Shown piece after piece: positions 15,527 to 24,557 of a stretch of DNA of 29,017 bases; within the stretch, counting starts at the first letter, position 1; every line of letters begins with the position of its first letter. The notes beneath the pieces were generated by a model that was not told the origin of the DNA, did no database searches, and saw only the letters and a list, made by a program, of their open reading frames with translations. Where the stretch lies: assembly GCA_016839905.1 (NCBI GenBank), contig JAEOTJ010000344.1, forward strand, positions 1 through 29,017, written 5' to 3'. The DNA is from Promethearchaeota archaeon. GTDB taxonomy: Archaea > Asgardarchaeota > Lokiarchaeia > Sigynarchaeales > SOKP01. Position numbers and translations under genes: made by a program.

Positions 15527-16546
15527 ATGGAGAATAAAATTGGGATAATTAGTAATTATATCCCTGAAGAAATTGTTGAATTTTTTGGTATTCCATACAG
15601 AATCATTGGAAACTTTGATATAAAGACTGAACCTAATACTCCGTCATTTACTTGTAGCTTTATTAGAGATTTTATAACTGCCTTTAATTCGGGATATTTA
15701 GATTTTCTTTCTGGCATCATAATTCCTCAAAGTTGTGATTCCCTTTATGCTTCTTTTGATTTATTAAAAAGAAAAAATATATTTGTATATAGATTCTCTA
15801 CGTCAATACTAAATACAACTGATAGTAATAAATATTACTCTAATCAAATAAAGGAGCTCATCAATTTTTTAGAAAAACACTTTTCAATTAATTTTAACCT
15901 TAACTTCTTACGAGAGATAATAAAATCAAAAAATATTATTAGAAATTTATTAAAAGATATTGGATTTTTAATATCAAGGGATAAAAAAGACATAAAATAT
16001 AGGGATTTTCTCACTTTGATCATAAAATCAATGCAAAGCAATTCAGAGGATTCAATAAAAATATTGAAGGATAAATACAAGGATTATAAATTACGTAAGA
16101 AACTCTTGGAGGTTAAAAATAATGTAATGTTAATAGGACCTATATTAGATTACTTCGATTTAGTTGATATAATTGAAGAATTTGAAAATACAAAGATAAT
16201 TAGTGACTGTGTTACTAACGGTTGGCGCTATTTTGATAGTGTTATTCCTGAAGATCTTGATCCTCTAATAGCAATTTCATCATATTACCTTAGTAAAGTA
16301 CACTCTCCAACTTTTAATAATGATAAATATCTTATTACTGTTAAACGAGCTTTAAAAGATTTTGATATAAATAGAGTAATTTTGATCAATCAAAGAGGCT
16401 GTGAGCCTCATAGTTTTTATATTCCAAAAATCCGGCATATTTGTAAAATTGAAGGAGTTTCTTTCTTAACTTTAAATGTTGAACACTCTGAATCAAATCT
16501 TGAAAGAAATAAAATGCAAATTCAATCATTTTTAGAGATGATATAA
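15527..16546 (+). CDS. 2-hydroxyacyl-CoA dehydratase family subunit (HgdB/BcrC-like), first subunit
   Basis: Proteins of this family bind a [4Fe-4S] cluster and use ATP-energised one-electron reduction to remove a 2-hydroxyl group or reduce an aryl-CoA. The 339-residue protein begins with the family pattern YIPEEIVEFFGIPYRI. It has a probable cluster cysteine in IIPQSCDSLYASFD, another in IISDCVTNGWRYFD, and a third in INQRGCEPHSFYIPKI, the usual third-ligand region. The next gene overlaps its stop by one base, so the two make a heterodimer. The activating ATPase (HgdC type) is not in the window. Whether its substrate is attached to CoA or to the neighbouring ACP is unknown. Confidence 0.78.
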   Translation: MENKIGIISNYIPEEIVEFFGIPYRIIGNFDIKTEPNTPSFTCSFIRDFITAFNSGYLDFLSGIIIPQSCDSLYASFDLLKRKNIFVYRFSTSILNTTDSNKYYSNQIKELINFLEKHFSINFNLNFLREIIKSKNIIRNLLKDIGFLISRDKKDIKYRDFLTLIIKSMQSNSEDSIKILKDKYKDYKLRKKLLEVKNNVMLIGPILDYFDLVDIIEEFENTKIISDCVTNGWRYFDSVIPEDLDPLIAISSYYLSKVHSPTFNNDKYLITVKRALKDFDINRVILINQRGCEPHSFYIPKIRHICKIEGVSFLTLNVEHSESNLERNKMQIQSFLEMI

Positions 16547-17703
16547 TGTCAACACATTACAGGTTGTATTTAAGAGATATTATCAATGATTATTATTTAC
16601 AATTTAAAAAACAAACTCGAAAATGTTTCTGGCTTTCTGCATTTGTACCATCAGAAATTGTACAATGTTTTGATGTTGATATATTCTATCCTGAAAGTTA
16701 TGCTGCAATGCTAGCTGTGAGAAATATTAGTTCTGAACTAATTTCGATAGCGGATTCATCAGGTTTTAATGAAAGCATATGCAGTTATATGCGAATATTT
16801 AATGGTGCACTTGAATTTAAGGAAAAACTACCTTTCGGGAAGATTCCTAAACCTGATGCCTTGATTGCTACAAATAATCAATGTGGTACTCTATTGTTGA
16901 TGTGGAAATTATTAGCAGAGAGATATGATGTACCATTATTTATTATTGATTTTCCCGCAAATAATGAGCAAACGGGAATAAATCAATATCTTACTTCCCA
17001 ATTGAATGATTTTATTCATTTTTTAGAAGCAATTGTTAATCACCAATTAGATGTGAATAAATTAAAGGAAAATGTAATAAATTCTTCGAAAATCTCATCA
17101 CTATGGTGGAAGTTATGTGATGAGGTCTTTAGAGAAAAAAAAAACATTTCCTTACAAATCTTAACTAACAACTTCTTTTTTCCTATTGTATGTGCTCATT
17201 GTGACATTAAAACAGTAAAATTTTTGGAGGATGCGCTTAATAGAATTTGTGAAAAAGTGGAAGTAAATAATAATGATTATAAAAGAATATATTGGTGGGG
17301 GTATCCTTTCTGGTTTTCTAATGAAAAATTCCCTAAATTATCTAAATTTGGAAGTAAGATTATCGCCAATAACTATTTATCCTGGTGGTGTATCCCCATC
17401 AATACTGAAGGAAACATAATTGAAAATATTGCTAAATCTTATTTAAATACTTACTTAAATCGTTCATTAAAAAGCAAACTTTCAGAATTTGAAAAGGATT
17501 ATAAGCGTTATAATATTGATGGAGTAATTGTTCATTCGAATTCTAGTTGTAAAAGAGATTCTGTGATTTCAAAAAAGATAGTATCTGAATTAACGAATCA
17601 GAACATCCCTACAATTGAAATTGAGGGAGATATGTGTGATAAAAATAAATTCCAAGAAAAACAAGCCTTTACTAGAATTGAAGCGTTCTTAGAAATAATT
17701 TGA
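16546..17703 (+). CDS. 2-hydroxyacyl-CoA dehydratase family subunit (HgdB/BcrC-like), second subunit
   Basis: A 385-residue partner of the preceding protein; its ATG overlaps the previous stop (taATG), which implies coupled translation. Family features are the start FWLSAFVPSEIVQCFDVDIFYPE, a first ligand region in IATNNQCGTLLLMWKL, FIIDFPAN, and the C-terminal VIVHSNSSCKRDSVISKKI, followed by PTIEIEGDMCD. The paired arrangement of two related subunits is that of HgdA/HgdB or the BadD/BadE subunits of benzoyl-CoA reductase. It converges on the acyltransferase gene with a 4-nt gap. Their location between carrier-protein genes and amino-sugar genes, rather than with amino-acid fermentation genes, is unusual for this family. 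Confidence 0.78.
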   Translation: MSTHYRLYLRDIINDYYLQFKKQTRKCFWLSAFVPSEIVQCFDVDIFYPESYAAMLAVRNISSELISIADSSGFNESICSYMRIFNGALEFKEKLPFGKIPKPDALIATNNQCGTLLLMWKLLAERYDVPLFIIDFPANNEQTGINQYLTSQLNDFIHFLEAIVNHQLDVNKLKENVINSSKISSLWWKLCDEVFREKKNISLQILTNNFFFPIVCAHCDIKTVKFLEDALNRICEKVEVNNNDYKRIYWWGYPFWFSNEKFPKLSKFGSKIIANNYLSWWCIPINTEGNIIENIAKSYLNTYLNRSLKSKLSEFEKDYKRYNIDGVIVHSNSSCKRDSVISKKIVSELTNQNIPTIEIEGDMCDKNKFQEKQAFTRIEAFLEII

Positions 17704-17707
17704 AGTT

Positions 17708-18538
17708 TTAATCTTCAAAAACATATCCATCTCTTTTAAAATATTTTCTATAGGGATAAGGCTTTTCGATTCCAATTAATTTGCTAAAATTAACATCCCA
17801 TGAGATATCTTCGACTTTTTTTAAAAATCTAGCAGGAACTCCCATCCAAAGCTCTCCTTCGGGGACATTTCGAGAAACAACGCTCCCTGCACCGACCATT
17901 GAATCTTTTCCAATTATTACACCAGGCATTAATAAGCTTCCGGTCGTAATAAGCGCATAATCTTTAATTATTGGCCCTTTATGGGATTTACTTGGTGGAA
18001 CTACATCATAAGGAGGAAATTTATCATTTGTTGAGACTACATAAGGAAAGATCCAAACATAATTACCTATTTCTGAGTTTTGGGTAATATGAACACTTGT
18101 ATGAAATCTTGAAAATTTTCCTACTTTGGTAAATCCTTCAAATTGGCTAAGTGTACCTACAGCACAGTATTTTCCAAAATGACAATTCTCTCTGATAACC
18201 ACGGAAGCTCCTGTTTGAAAACCATTTCCAAAGGTATTTCCTGCGTATAAAGTAGTATTTCTTCTAATAATCGAATCATCCCCTATGATGGTTTTCATAC
18301 CTTCTCGATAATTATAGCCTAATTCAACAGAATCATGAATTTTGCATTTTTTACCAATCCTTACTTCTGGTCTGATTATACAATATTCATTTAAACTACT
18401 CCCTTCTTCTATAATAACATCTTCATGAATTACACAACCAATACCAATTTCTACATCTTCCGCAACTTCAGCATTCTCATGTATATAAATGCCTCCTGAA
18501 TAGCTCTTATAATTATTTAAATCTAATCTTTTTACCAT
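17708..18538 (-). CDS. left-handed beta-helix acyltransferase (WlbB/FdtC-like)
   Basis: A 276-residue enzyme of the hexapeptide-repeat family. Isoleucine-patch repeats cover about residues 20-125 and 180-235 (for example VAEDVEIGIG, VRIGKKCKIHD, VIIGKDSMVGAGSVV), which would form a left-handed parallel beta-helix trimer. The C-terminal end MGVPARFLK is the signature end of the XAT class. These enzymes N-acylate amino groups of nucleotide-linked sugars. A TATA element on the minus strand (18561-18570) sits 27 nt before the ATG, so the mRNA is probably leaderless. Divergent from the oxidoreductase/aminotransferase pair, with which it makes a plausible three-step amino-sugar pathway. The acyl donor may be acetyl-CoA or the island's own acyl-ACP. 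Confidence 0.8.
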   Translation of the reverse strand: MVKRLDLNNYKSYSGGIYIHENAEVAEDVEIGIGCVIHEDVIIEEGSSLNEYCIIRPEVRIGKKCKIHDSVELGYNYREGMKTIIGDDSIIRRNTTLYAGNTFGNGFQTGASVVIRENCHFGKYCAVGTLSQFEGFTKVGKFSRFHTSVHITQNSEIGNYVWIFPYVVSTNDKFPPYDVVPPSKSHKGPIIKDYALITTGSLLMPGVIIGKDSMVGAGSVVSRNVPEGELWMGVPARFLKKVEDISWDVNFSKLIGIEKPYPYRKYFKRDGYVFED

Positions 18539-18822
18539 ATTATAGAATTTAGAAACTTCCTATTTATAATTAATCAATTAATTTTTTCTAACTAATAGAA
18601 ATAATTAACTCGATTATAACCTACTTAAAATATTAATACTTAATTGTATAATGAAATTAAAATAAATAATTAGAAATATTCAAAACTTATTTTTAATTTC
18701 ATTTCTAAATTAAGAAGAAATAATAATTATTTTAATATAATGTAATTTAGCTTCAATATTATGATTTATTCGGATATTTAAAAAAAAATATTAGTTTATA
18801 GAAACTATAAGATGATTATAAA
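18539..18822. promoter_or_regulatory. divergent promoter region between acyltransferase and oxidoreductase genes
   Basis: Leftward: attataaata (18561-18570) is 27 nt before the acyltransferase ATG. Rightward: tttata (18795-18800) is 26 nt before the oxidoreductase ATG, inside an inverted repeat with arms tagttt and aaacta (18792-18807) that could be an operator. The rest is very AT-rich and shows no coding potential. Confidence 0.5.
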
Positions 18823-19713
18823 ATGAAAATTGGCATAATTGGTTTAGGTTATTGGGGAAAAATAATTTTAAAAAACCTAATTAGTATCGGAAAAAAAGAT
18901 ATCATAATATGTGAGGAAAAACCTTTAAGGTCCGAGGAGTTCAAGAATTATACTATTGTGAAAGATTATAGACAAGTAGATTGTGATTATGTCTTCATTA
19001 CTACTCCAACAATCACTCATTTTGAAATTAATCAATTCTTTTTAGAAAAAAATATTAATATTTTTTGTGAAAAACCCCTTTCAACGTCATCATCAGAGGC
19101 ACAGATTCTCTATGATTTGGCTGAAAAAAATGATGTAATCCTTTTTACAGACTGGATTTTTACGTTCAATTCTCAAATTGAAATAATAAAGAAAGATTAT
19201 GATGAAGGTAAGCTAGGTAATTTAAAAAGTATTTTTATGAATAGATTAAATTTAGGACCTGAAAGATTTGATGTAAGCGCTCGCTGGGATTTAGCTGCTC
19301 ATGATATCTCAATAATTCAATATCTTTTCTCAAAGGATCCCATTAAGATTAAATGGACTGATTATAAAAGAAATATTAATTCAAAGCAAGAAGATAGTAC
19401 TTTGGGATTAATAGAATATGAACATTTTTCAGCAATCATTAATGCTAGCTGGTATTATAGGAAAAAAGTAAGAGAATGTGTTTTTGAATTTGATAAATAC
19501 TTAATTGTTTGGGATGATTTTAAAAGGTTTCTTCAATATGAAGATTCAAGCAAAATAGATTTTCCAATATATTCAGGAAATTTAAGCTATCCATGTAGTG
19601 AATATAGATCTCCTTTAATAAAATCAATTAATGCATTTTTTTCATTCTCAAAAGAAGATATGTTAAAACAGAAGAAATTAACTATTGAAACAATAAAAAT
19701 ATTAGAGGGATAG
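18823..19713 (+). CDS. Gfo/Idh/MocA family sugar dehydrogenase
   Basis: A 296-residue NAD(P)-dependent oxidoreductase with an N-terminal Rossmann fold, IGIIGLGYWGK (residues 3-13), and the family's EKPLS motif (85-89 region, CEKPLSTSSSEA). RWDLAAHDISI carries the conserved His of the catalytic region. Relatives with GPERxDVxARWDLxxHD in polysaccharide clusters oxidise a hydroxyl of a nucleotide-sugar, often at C3, to a keto group that the next enzyme aminates. The aminotransferase gene begins 2 nt after its stop, so they form an operon. The exact sugar is not evident; no sugar nucleotidyltransferase or glycosyltransferase is in the window. Confidence 0.82.
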   Translation: MKIGIIGLGYWGKIILKNLISIGKKDIIICEEKPLRSEEFKNYTIVKDYRQVDCDYVFITTPTITHFEINQFFLEKNINIFCEKPLSTSSSEAQILYDLAEKNDVILFTDWIFTFNSQIEIIKKDYDEGKLGNLKSIFMNRLNLGPERFDVSARWDLAAHDISIIQYLFSKDPIKIKWTDYKRNINSKQEDSTLGLIEYEHFSAIINASWYYRKKVRECVFEFDKYLIVWDDFKRFLQYEDSSKIDFPIYSGNLSYPCSEYRSPLIKSINAFFSFSKEDMLKQKKLTIETIKILEG

Positions 19714-19715
19714 AA

Positions 19716-20840
19716 ATGAAAGTAATGTTTAATAACCTATCAAAACAATGGGATATTATTAAATCAGAAGTAATTCCAAAACTAAAAGATCTTTTTGAAA
19801 AATCAAGTTTTATTGGTGGAAATGCGATAAAAGAATTTGAAGAAAATTTTGCTAAATATTGTAATACTAAATATGCAATTGGTGTTTCTAATGGAACAGA
19901 TGCTTTAAAATTATCATTAACGGCGCTTCAATTAGAATCTCCTAGTGTGGTAATTATTCCCGCTAATACATTTATAGCTACAGCTTTAGCAGTCACTTAT
20001 CTCCTCGATATAAAGTGTGAATTGGTGTTAATAGACAGTAATAAATACTTTCAAATAGATGTTGATTTATTAGAAGCCTATTTAAAAAAGAATAGAAAAA
20101 AATTTAAAACATGTGTTATACTTCCTGTCCATCTTTATGGTCATCCTGCAGATATGAAAAGAATTTGTGAAATCGCAGAAAAGTATGAATGTTTTTTATT
20201 AGAAGACTCATCACAAGCACATGGAGCAATGGTTTTAAATCAAAAAGTAGGGGGTTTTGGAGATGTTTCTGCATTTTCGTTATACCCTGGTAAAAATCTG
20301 GGTGCTGCTGGAGATGCTGGAATCATTACAACGAATAATGAAGATTTATATAATAAAATAAAATCTCTGAGAAATTATGGTTCTAGTAAAAAATATTATT
20401 ATGATTTTAAAGGTTGGAATAATAGACTTGATACTATTCAAGCTATTATTATTGATGAGAAATTAAAATATTTAGATGAATGGAATGATAAAAGAAATGA
20501 AGTAGCAAAAAAATATGATGATTTATTAAAAAATAATAATATTATTACACCTAAAAACGCCTCTTATGTTGATAAAAATATTTATCACATATATGCTATA
20601 AGAGTAAAAGAAAGAGATAAATTTCAATCTTATTTATCAAATAAAAATATTCCTACGGTAATTCATTATCCAATACCTATTCAAAAAACAAAACCTTTCG
20701 AATATCTTGACCATTCTAACAATAAAAAAACAATTAAATATTCTAATGAAATTATTAGCCTCCCAATGCATCCATTTTTAAGCGATAATGAAATTACTTA
20801 TATTACAGAGACAATTAATAATTATTTTAATAAAGATTAA
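19716..20840 (+). CDS. DegT/DnrJ/EryC1/StrS family sugar aminotransferase
   Basis: A PLP-dependent enzyme of 374 residues that transfers an amino group, usually from glutamate, to a keto-sugar nucleotide. Family landmarks: VSNGTDALKL (57-66, phosphate binding), PANTFIATA (82-90), LPVHLYGHPADM, EDSSQAHGA (163-171, the PLP ring-binding Asp), and AFSLYPGKNLGAAGDAG with the Schiff-base lysine K193. The late motif SLPMHPFL is also typical. It follows the dehydrogenase by 2 nt. Together with the divergent beta-helix enzyme it resembles the WlbA-WlbE-WlbD or FdtB-FdtC type sets that make N-acylated 3-amino sugars for surface glycans or protein glycosylation. The product is inferred. Confidence 0.88.
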   Translation: MKVMFNNLSKQWDIIKSEVIPKLKDLFEKSSFIGGNAIKEFEENFAKYCNTKYAIGVSNGTDALKLSLTALQLESPSVVIIPANTFIATALAVTYLLDIKCELVLIDSNKYFQIDVDLLEAYLKKNRKKFKTCVILPVHLYGHPADMKRICEIAEKYECFLLEDSSQAHGAMVLNQKVGGFGDVSAFSLYPGKNLGAAGDAGIITTNNEDLYNKIKSLRNYGSSKKYYYDFKGWNNRLDTIQAIIIDEKLKYLDEWNDKRNEVAKKYDDLLKNNNIITPKNASYVDKNIYHIYAIRVKERDKFQSYLSNKNIPTVIHYPIPIQKTKPFEYLDHSNNKKTIKYSNEIISLPMHPFLSDNEITYITETINNYFNKD

Positions 20841-20855
20841 GGAAATAAGAAAAAA

Positions 20856-21584
20856 TTATAAATTTAATTCATTTTTTTGAATTTTTATTAATTCAAGAAT
20901 TCCTTTTTCTCCAAGTTCTAAAATGTCTGTTAATATTTCCTTTTTAAAAGGGGCTCTTTCAGCGGTTCCTTGAATTTCTATATATTCTGAGTTCTCATTC
21001 ATTACAAGATTAAAATCAACATCTACATTTGAATCTTCTTCATAATTTAAATCTATTATTACTTTATTATCTTTAACTCCTAATGAAATTGCAGCCATAA
21101 CATTATAATCTGGAAACTTGTATATCCTCTTTTCATTGTATAAAAAATTAAGAGCATCATGAACCGCAATAAATGCGCCTGTTATTGAAGCACACCTCGT
21201 TCCTCCATCCGCTTGAATGACATCACAATCAATTTTTATTGTACGTTCTCCAATACTTCGATAATCAAAAGCAGCACGAATACTACGCCCAATTAATCTT
21301 TGAATTTCTTGAGTTCTCCCCTTTAATCCAGAACGATCTCTTTCTCGACTATTTCGAGAGTGTGTCGCTCTAGGGAGCATATTATATTCCGCGGTTATCC
21401 ATCCCGTTCCAGTATCGGCTAAAAATCTTGGAACAAATTCTTGAACTGATGCAGTGACTATAACTTTAGTATCACCTTGTGTGATTAGAACAGAGCCTTC
21501 TGGGTATTTTAGATAATTCCTTATTATTGTTGTTTTTCTTATCTCATCAAATGCACGTCCGTCGACTCTTACATTATTAAGCAT
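20856..21584 (-). CDS. rph: RNase PH (bacterial-type tRNA nucleotidyltransferase)
   Basis: A phosphorolytic 3'-5' exoribonuclease of 242 residues. Motifs match bacterial RNase PH rather than the archaeal exosome subunit Rrp41: GSVLITQGDTKVIVTASV, GWITAEYNMLPRATHSR, the long GRTQEIQRLIGRSIRAA stretch, and DCDVIQADGGTRCASITGA, which carries active-site and phosphate-binding residues. Bacterial RNase PH trims the 3' ends of tRNA precursors as a hexamer. A Shine-Dalgarno-like aggtga (21592-21597 on the minus strand) lies 7 nt before the ATG. It converges with the aminotransferase gene. An archaeon would normally have exosome Rrp41/Rrp42, so this is probably an additional, laterally acquired enzyme. 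Confidence 0.85.
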   Translation of the reverse strand: MLNNVRVDGRAFDEIRKTTIIRNYLKYPEGSVLITQGDTKVIVTASVQEFVPRFLADTGTGWITAEYNMLPRATHSRNSRERDRSGLKGRTQEIQRLIGRSIRAAFDYRSIGERTIKIDCDVIQADGGTRCASITGAFIAVHDALNFLYNEKRIYKFPDYNVMAAISLGVKDNKVIIDLNYEEDSNVDVDFNLVMNENSEYIEIQGTAERAPFKKEILTDILELGEKGILELIKIQKNELNL

Positions 21585-21734
21585 TTAAATTTCACCTACA
21601 ATTTTAAAAAAAAAATTATAAAATTTCCCAATTACTTGATATAAATTTTTTAAAATTATAATAAAAAAAAATATTAATATCTTTTTAGATAGGTAAAAAA
21701 TTATCAATTTTATAATTTCTTAAAAAAAAAAGTT

Positions 21735-22835
21735 TTAATTTATGGGATAAGAACCCAATATTTTATACCAAATGACGGATTGATTAATATCTTCAAGTAC
21801 TTTTTTAATTTTCGGATCATCCTTATCTCCTTCAAAATCCATAAGAAAAATATACTCCCATCGACCTTTTCTTCTTGGTCGCGATTCTATTTTTGTTAAA
21901 TTGATCTTTCCATCTGAAAATAGTTTCAATACTTGATATAATGCTCCTGGAATGTGTTTTGTTACATAAACTATTGAAGTTTTAATTTTTCCCTCTTTGA
22001 TTTCATTCTCTTTTTTAGAGATTATTAGAAATCTCGTATAATTATCAGGAATATCTTCTATTTTTGAACTTAATACTGTTAAATTAAATATTTTGCAAGC
22101 AGTAATTGTACCTATTGCAGCATTTGAAGGATTTTTTAATTCTTTAACTTGTTTTACTGCTGCAGAGGTGGATGATGTAGGTATTAATTCTGCTGTAGGT
22201 ATATTTGCTTTTATCCATCCTCTTGCTTGACCGAATGCCTGTGGGTGTGAATATATTGCCTTTATCTTATCTAAATTAGATTCTTTTAAAGAGATTAAAT
22301 TTTGACTTATTCGAAGTTCTACTTCACCATAAATGATAAGATTTTTTTCAATTAAATAGTCTAAGGTTTCTCTAACAGTACCTTGAAGACTATTTTCAAT
22401 TGGTACTACTCCAAATTCTAAAATATCTTTTTCAATTTTATCAAATATTTCTAATATATTTTTACAAGGAATAAAATTTGTACCGGCTTTTGGAAAAAAA
22501 TCTAATGTTGCTTGGTGGGTAAACGTACCTTTTGGGCCTAAATATCCTACTTTAAAGACAGAACCTTGAATGTCTTTACTAGCACCCATAATCTCCTTCC
22601 ATATCGCCTCAATATTAGCTGGTTTCAACACTTTAGACTTTACTTTCATTCGCTCTATTATTTCTCTTTCCCGTTTTGGTAGAAAAACATTTAATTCTAA
22701 TTCTCTCTTAATCTCATCAATTTCTAAAACAAGCTCTCCTCTACTATTTAATAAATCGATTATTCTATCATCAATATTATCAATCCTTTTCCGAAGTTCC
22801 TCTAATTCCTTCTCATTCTTTTCTTTTTTACTCAT
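21735..22835 (-). CDS. pheA: bifunctional chorismate mutase / prephenate dehydratase (P-protein)
   Basis: Converts chorismate to prephenate and then to phenylpyruvate, the precursor of phenylalanine. Over 366 residues it has an AroQ-type chorismate mutase domain (about 6-90: LRKRIDNIDDRIIDLLNSR, KREREIIERM), a prephenate dehydratase domain (about 95-275: VGYLGPKGTFTHQA, VVPIENSLQGTV, SHPQAFGQ, STSAAVKQV, and the DNYTRF catalytic motif) and a C-terminal ACT domain (about 284-360: GALYQVLKLF, KIESRPRRKGRWEYIF), the usual phenylalanine-binding feedback site. It lies 33 nt downstream of pheT on the same strand and is probably co-transcribed with the PheRS genes. Confidence 0.93.
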   Translation of the reverse strand: MSKKEKNEKELEELRKRIDNIDDRIIDLLNSRGELVLEIDEIKRELELNVFLPKREREIIERMKVKSKVLKPANIEAIWKEIMGASKDIQGSVFKVGYLGPKGTFTHQATLDFFPKAGTNFIPCKNILEIFDKIEKDILEFGVVPIENSLQGTVRETLDYLIEKNLIIYGEVELRISQNLISLKESNLDKIKAIYSHPQAFGQARGWIKANIPTAELIPTSSTSAAVKQVKELKNPSNAAIGTITACKIFNLTVLSSKIEDIPDNYTRFLIISKKENEIKEGKIKTSIVYVTKHIPGALYQVLKLFSDGKINLTKIESRPRRKGRWEYIFLMDFEGDKDDPKIKKVLEDINQSVIWYKILGSYPIN

Positions 22836-22868
22836 TTTTAATTATCTCGATTGTAGTAAATATTTATA

Positions 22869-24545
22869 TTATAAAAAATCTTGCATATTTAATTCTAAAG
22901 CTGCAACAGGAAATTCTAATTTAAAGTTAATTAGAACTTCTGGATGAATTTCACCTATCTCACCTATTTTATTTCCATTTAAATAAACATCACCATAACG
23001 ACCATCAATATATGTTGAATTCCTTCCTTGTTTTACTTCAAATTCATCATTTTTTCCTAATGATGTCATAATGAAATCTAATGTTGATCTAATCTCTGTA
23101 AAATCTGCATCATCGTAATAACAAACAGCTGATAAATGAACTTCCCGTTCAGCACCAGTTTCTTCTTTGGAATTTAATAAGATTACATCACCTACTTCGA
23201 AAATCCTGATTGGTTTTTCTTCTGATCGGTTAAAAAGTAAGGTTTCCATTAGTTTATGCATTAAATTAGTTCTTACTGTATCATATTCCCTTGAAACAGG
23301 ATTGGTAATTTGAATATTTGATTTCTCAACATAATCTTTACTCATATAGTTATATTGCCGTTCAGAATTGCTTAAAATGAAGCTTAATACTTCTAAATAC
23401 CCCGCACCAATCATAATAGTTCTTATTTTATTTGAAAATGATTGTATCGGGTGATATTGTCCTATGCATCCTTCCCTTATTGTTAAAGGTAAATTGAAAT
23501 AACCATATCCTATAGCACATTCTTCGGTAAAATCAACAGGATGCATTATATCTCCTCTATAGGCCGGAACCCATACATTTAAATACCCTCTTTTCTTAGA
23601 AACTTCCGCATCTAAGCGAACTTTCTTAAAACAATTAATCATTTCTTCTGGCTTTAAATTTAATCCTATATAATCATTCACATAAGCTATGTCGACCGCC
23701 CATTTAGTGGCATCTAAATTGGGAGTATAGAACTCATTTCCTTCTTGATCAATCATTTTCACACTTTCAAGCTTCGCTCCTGTATCTGTTAACATAGTTG
23801 ATAAGATATTTATCGCCAAATTAATAGATTTAGAGTCAGTTCCCGTTAAGTCTAAAAATAGGTTTTTAGTATCATCTGTGACTGTAGTAAGAATCCCATT
23901 GATTATAGGTGGAAATGATATTACCTCATCATTCTTATCTAAAAGGACAGGATACACCTCTTTTCCCTCTAGAATATGAGCATATTCAATACCTTTCTCG
24001 TGGTACTTTAATATCTCAGCTAAATTCATAGGATCGCCATCTCCATGTAAAGGTATAAAGCTTATCTCCTCCGGTTTTACCGCTAAGTATCTGTAAGGAG
24101 GTGTGATCTTATCTAAATCATGAACTCCTATAGCAACCTTTTTTCTATCTCTGCCTACAGCCCAATGTAGATGTTCTTGAATATTCATGAGAGTACCCAC
24201 CTCATCCTCATCCAAATCTATATTTCTGACCACACCACATACAATATATGGACGAACCTTGTTTACACTGGGATCTGAGGTCATTGTCATTTGACCCTGT
24301 GCAATCTCATATTGGGGTACTCCTAGTTCTAATTCATAATATCCCTTAAGTGCTCTTGCTATTCCTTCTGGACTTGAGAAATCAGGTCTATTTGGATTAT
24401 ACTCAACTTTAATCGTTTGTTCCTCTTTATTAACATCTTCTAGATCTAAGCTAATCCATTGTAAATCATATTCTAATTCCTTTAAATCAAGTTTTTTTCC
24501 AACCAAACGTTCTAATCTTTCAATTTTTAAATCTAATGTTGGCAT
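22869..24545 (-). CDS. pheT: phenylalanyl-tRNA synthetase beta subunit, archaeal/eukaryotic type
   Basis: A 558-residue beta subunit, the length expected for archaeal PheT (shorter than the bacterial form, which carries extra tRNA-binding domains). Recognisable are the N-terminal MPTLDLKIERLERLVG, B3/B4-type editing region (about 85-270), the B5 region DIAYVNDYIGLNLKPEE, and a catalytic-like core with ECAIGYGYFNLP and ITNPVSREYDTVRTNLM. It forms the (alpha-beta)2 enzyme that charges tRNA-Phe. A strong Shine-Dalgarno sequence aggaggg (24553-24559) lies 7 nt before the ATG and overlaps the pheS stop codon, so translation of beta is coupled to alpha. Confidence 0.93.
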   Translation of the reverse strand: MPTLDLKIERLERLVGKKLDLKELEYDLQWISLDLEDVNKEEQTIKVEYNPNRPDFSSPEGIARALKGYYELELGVPQYEIAQGQMTMTSDPSVNKVRPYIVCGVVRNIDLDEDEVGTLMNIQEHLHWAVGRDRKKVAIGVHDLDKITPPYRYLAVKPEEISFIPLHGDGDPMNLAEILKYHEKGIEYAHILEGKEVYPVLLDKNDEVISFPPIINGILTTVTDDTKNLFLDLTGTDSKSINLAINILSTMLTDTGAKLESVKMIDQEGNEFYTPNLDATKWAVDIAYVNDYIGLNLKPEEMINCFKKVRLDAEVSKKRGYLNVWVPAYRGDIMHPVDFTEECAIGYGYFNLPLTIREGCIGQYHPIQSFSNKIRTIMIGAGYLEVLSFILSNSERQYNYMSKDYVEKSNIQITNPVSREYDTVRTNLMHKLMETLLFNRSEEKPIRIFEVGDVILLNSKEETGAEREVHLSAVCYYDDADFTEIRSTLDFIMTSLGKNDEFEVKQGRNSTYIDGRYGDVYLNGNKIGEIGEIHPEVLINFKLEFPVAALELNMQDFL

Positions 24546-24557
24546 CTTCTTTCCCTC

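Noticed and set aside
20856..21584. Archaeal exosome subunit Rrp41
   Set aside because: The motifs match bacterial RNase PH clearly better, including GWITAEYNMLPRAT and the GRTQEIQRLIGRS stretch.
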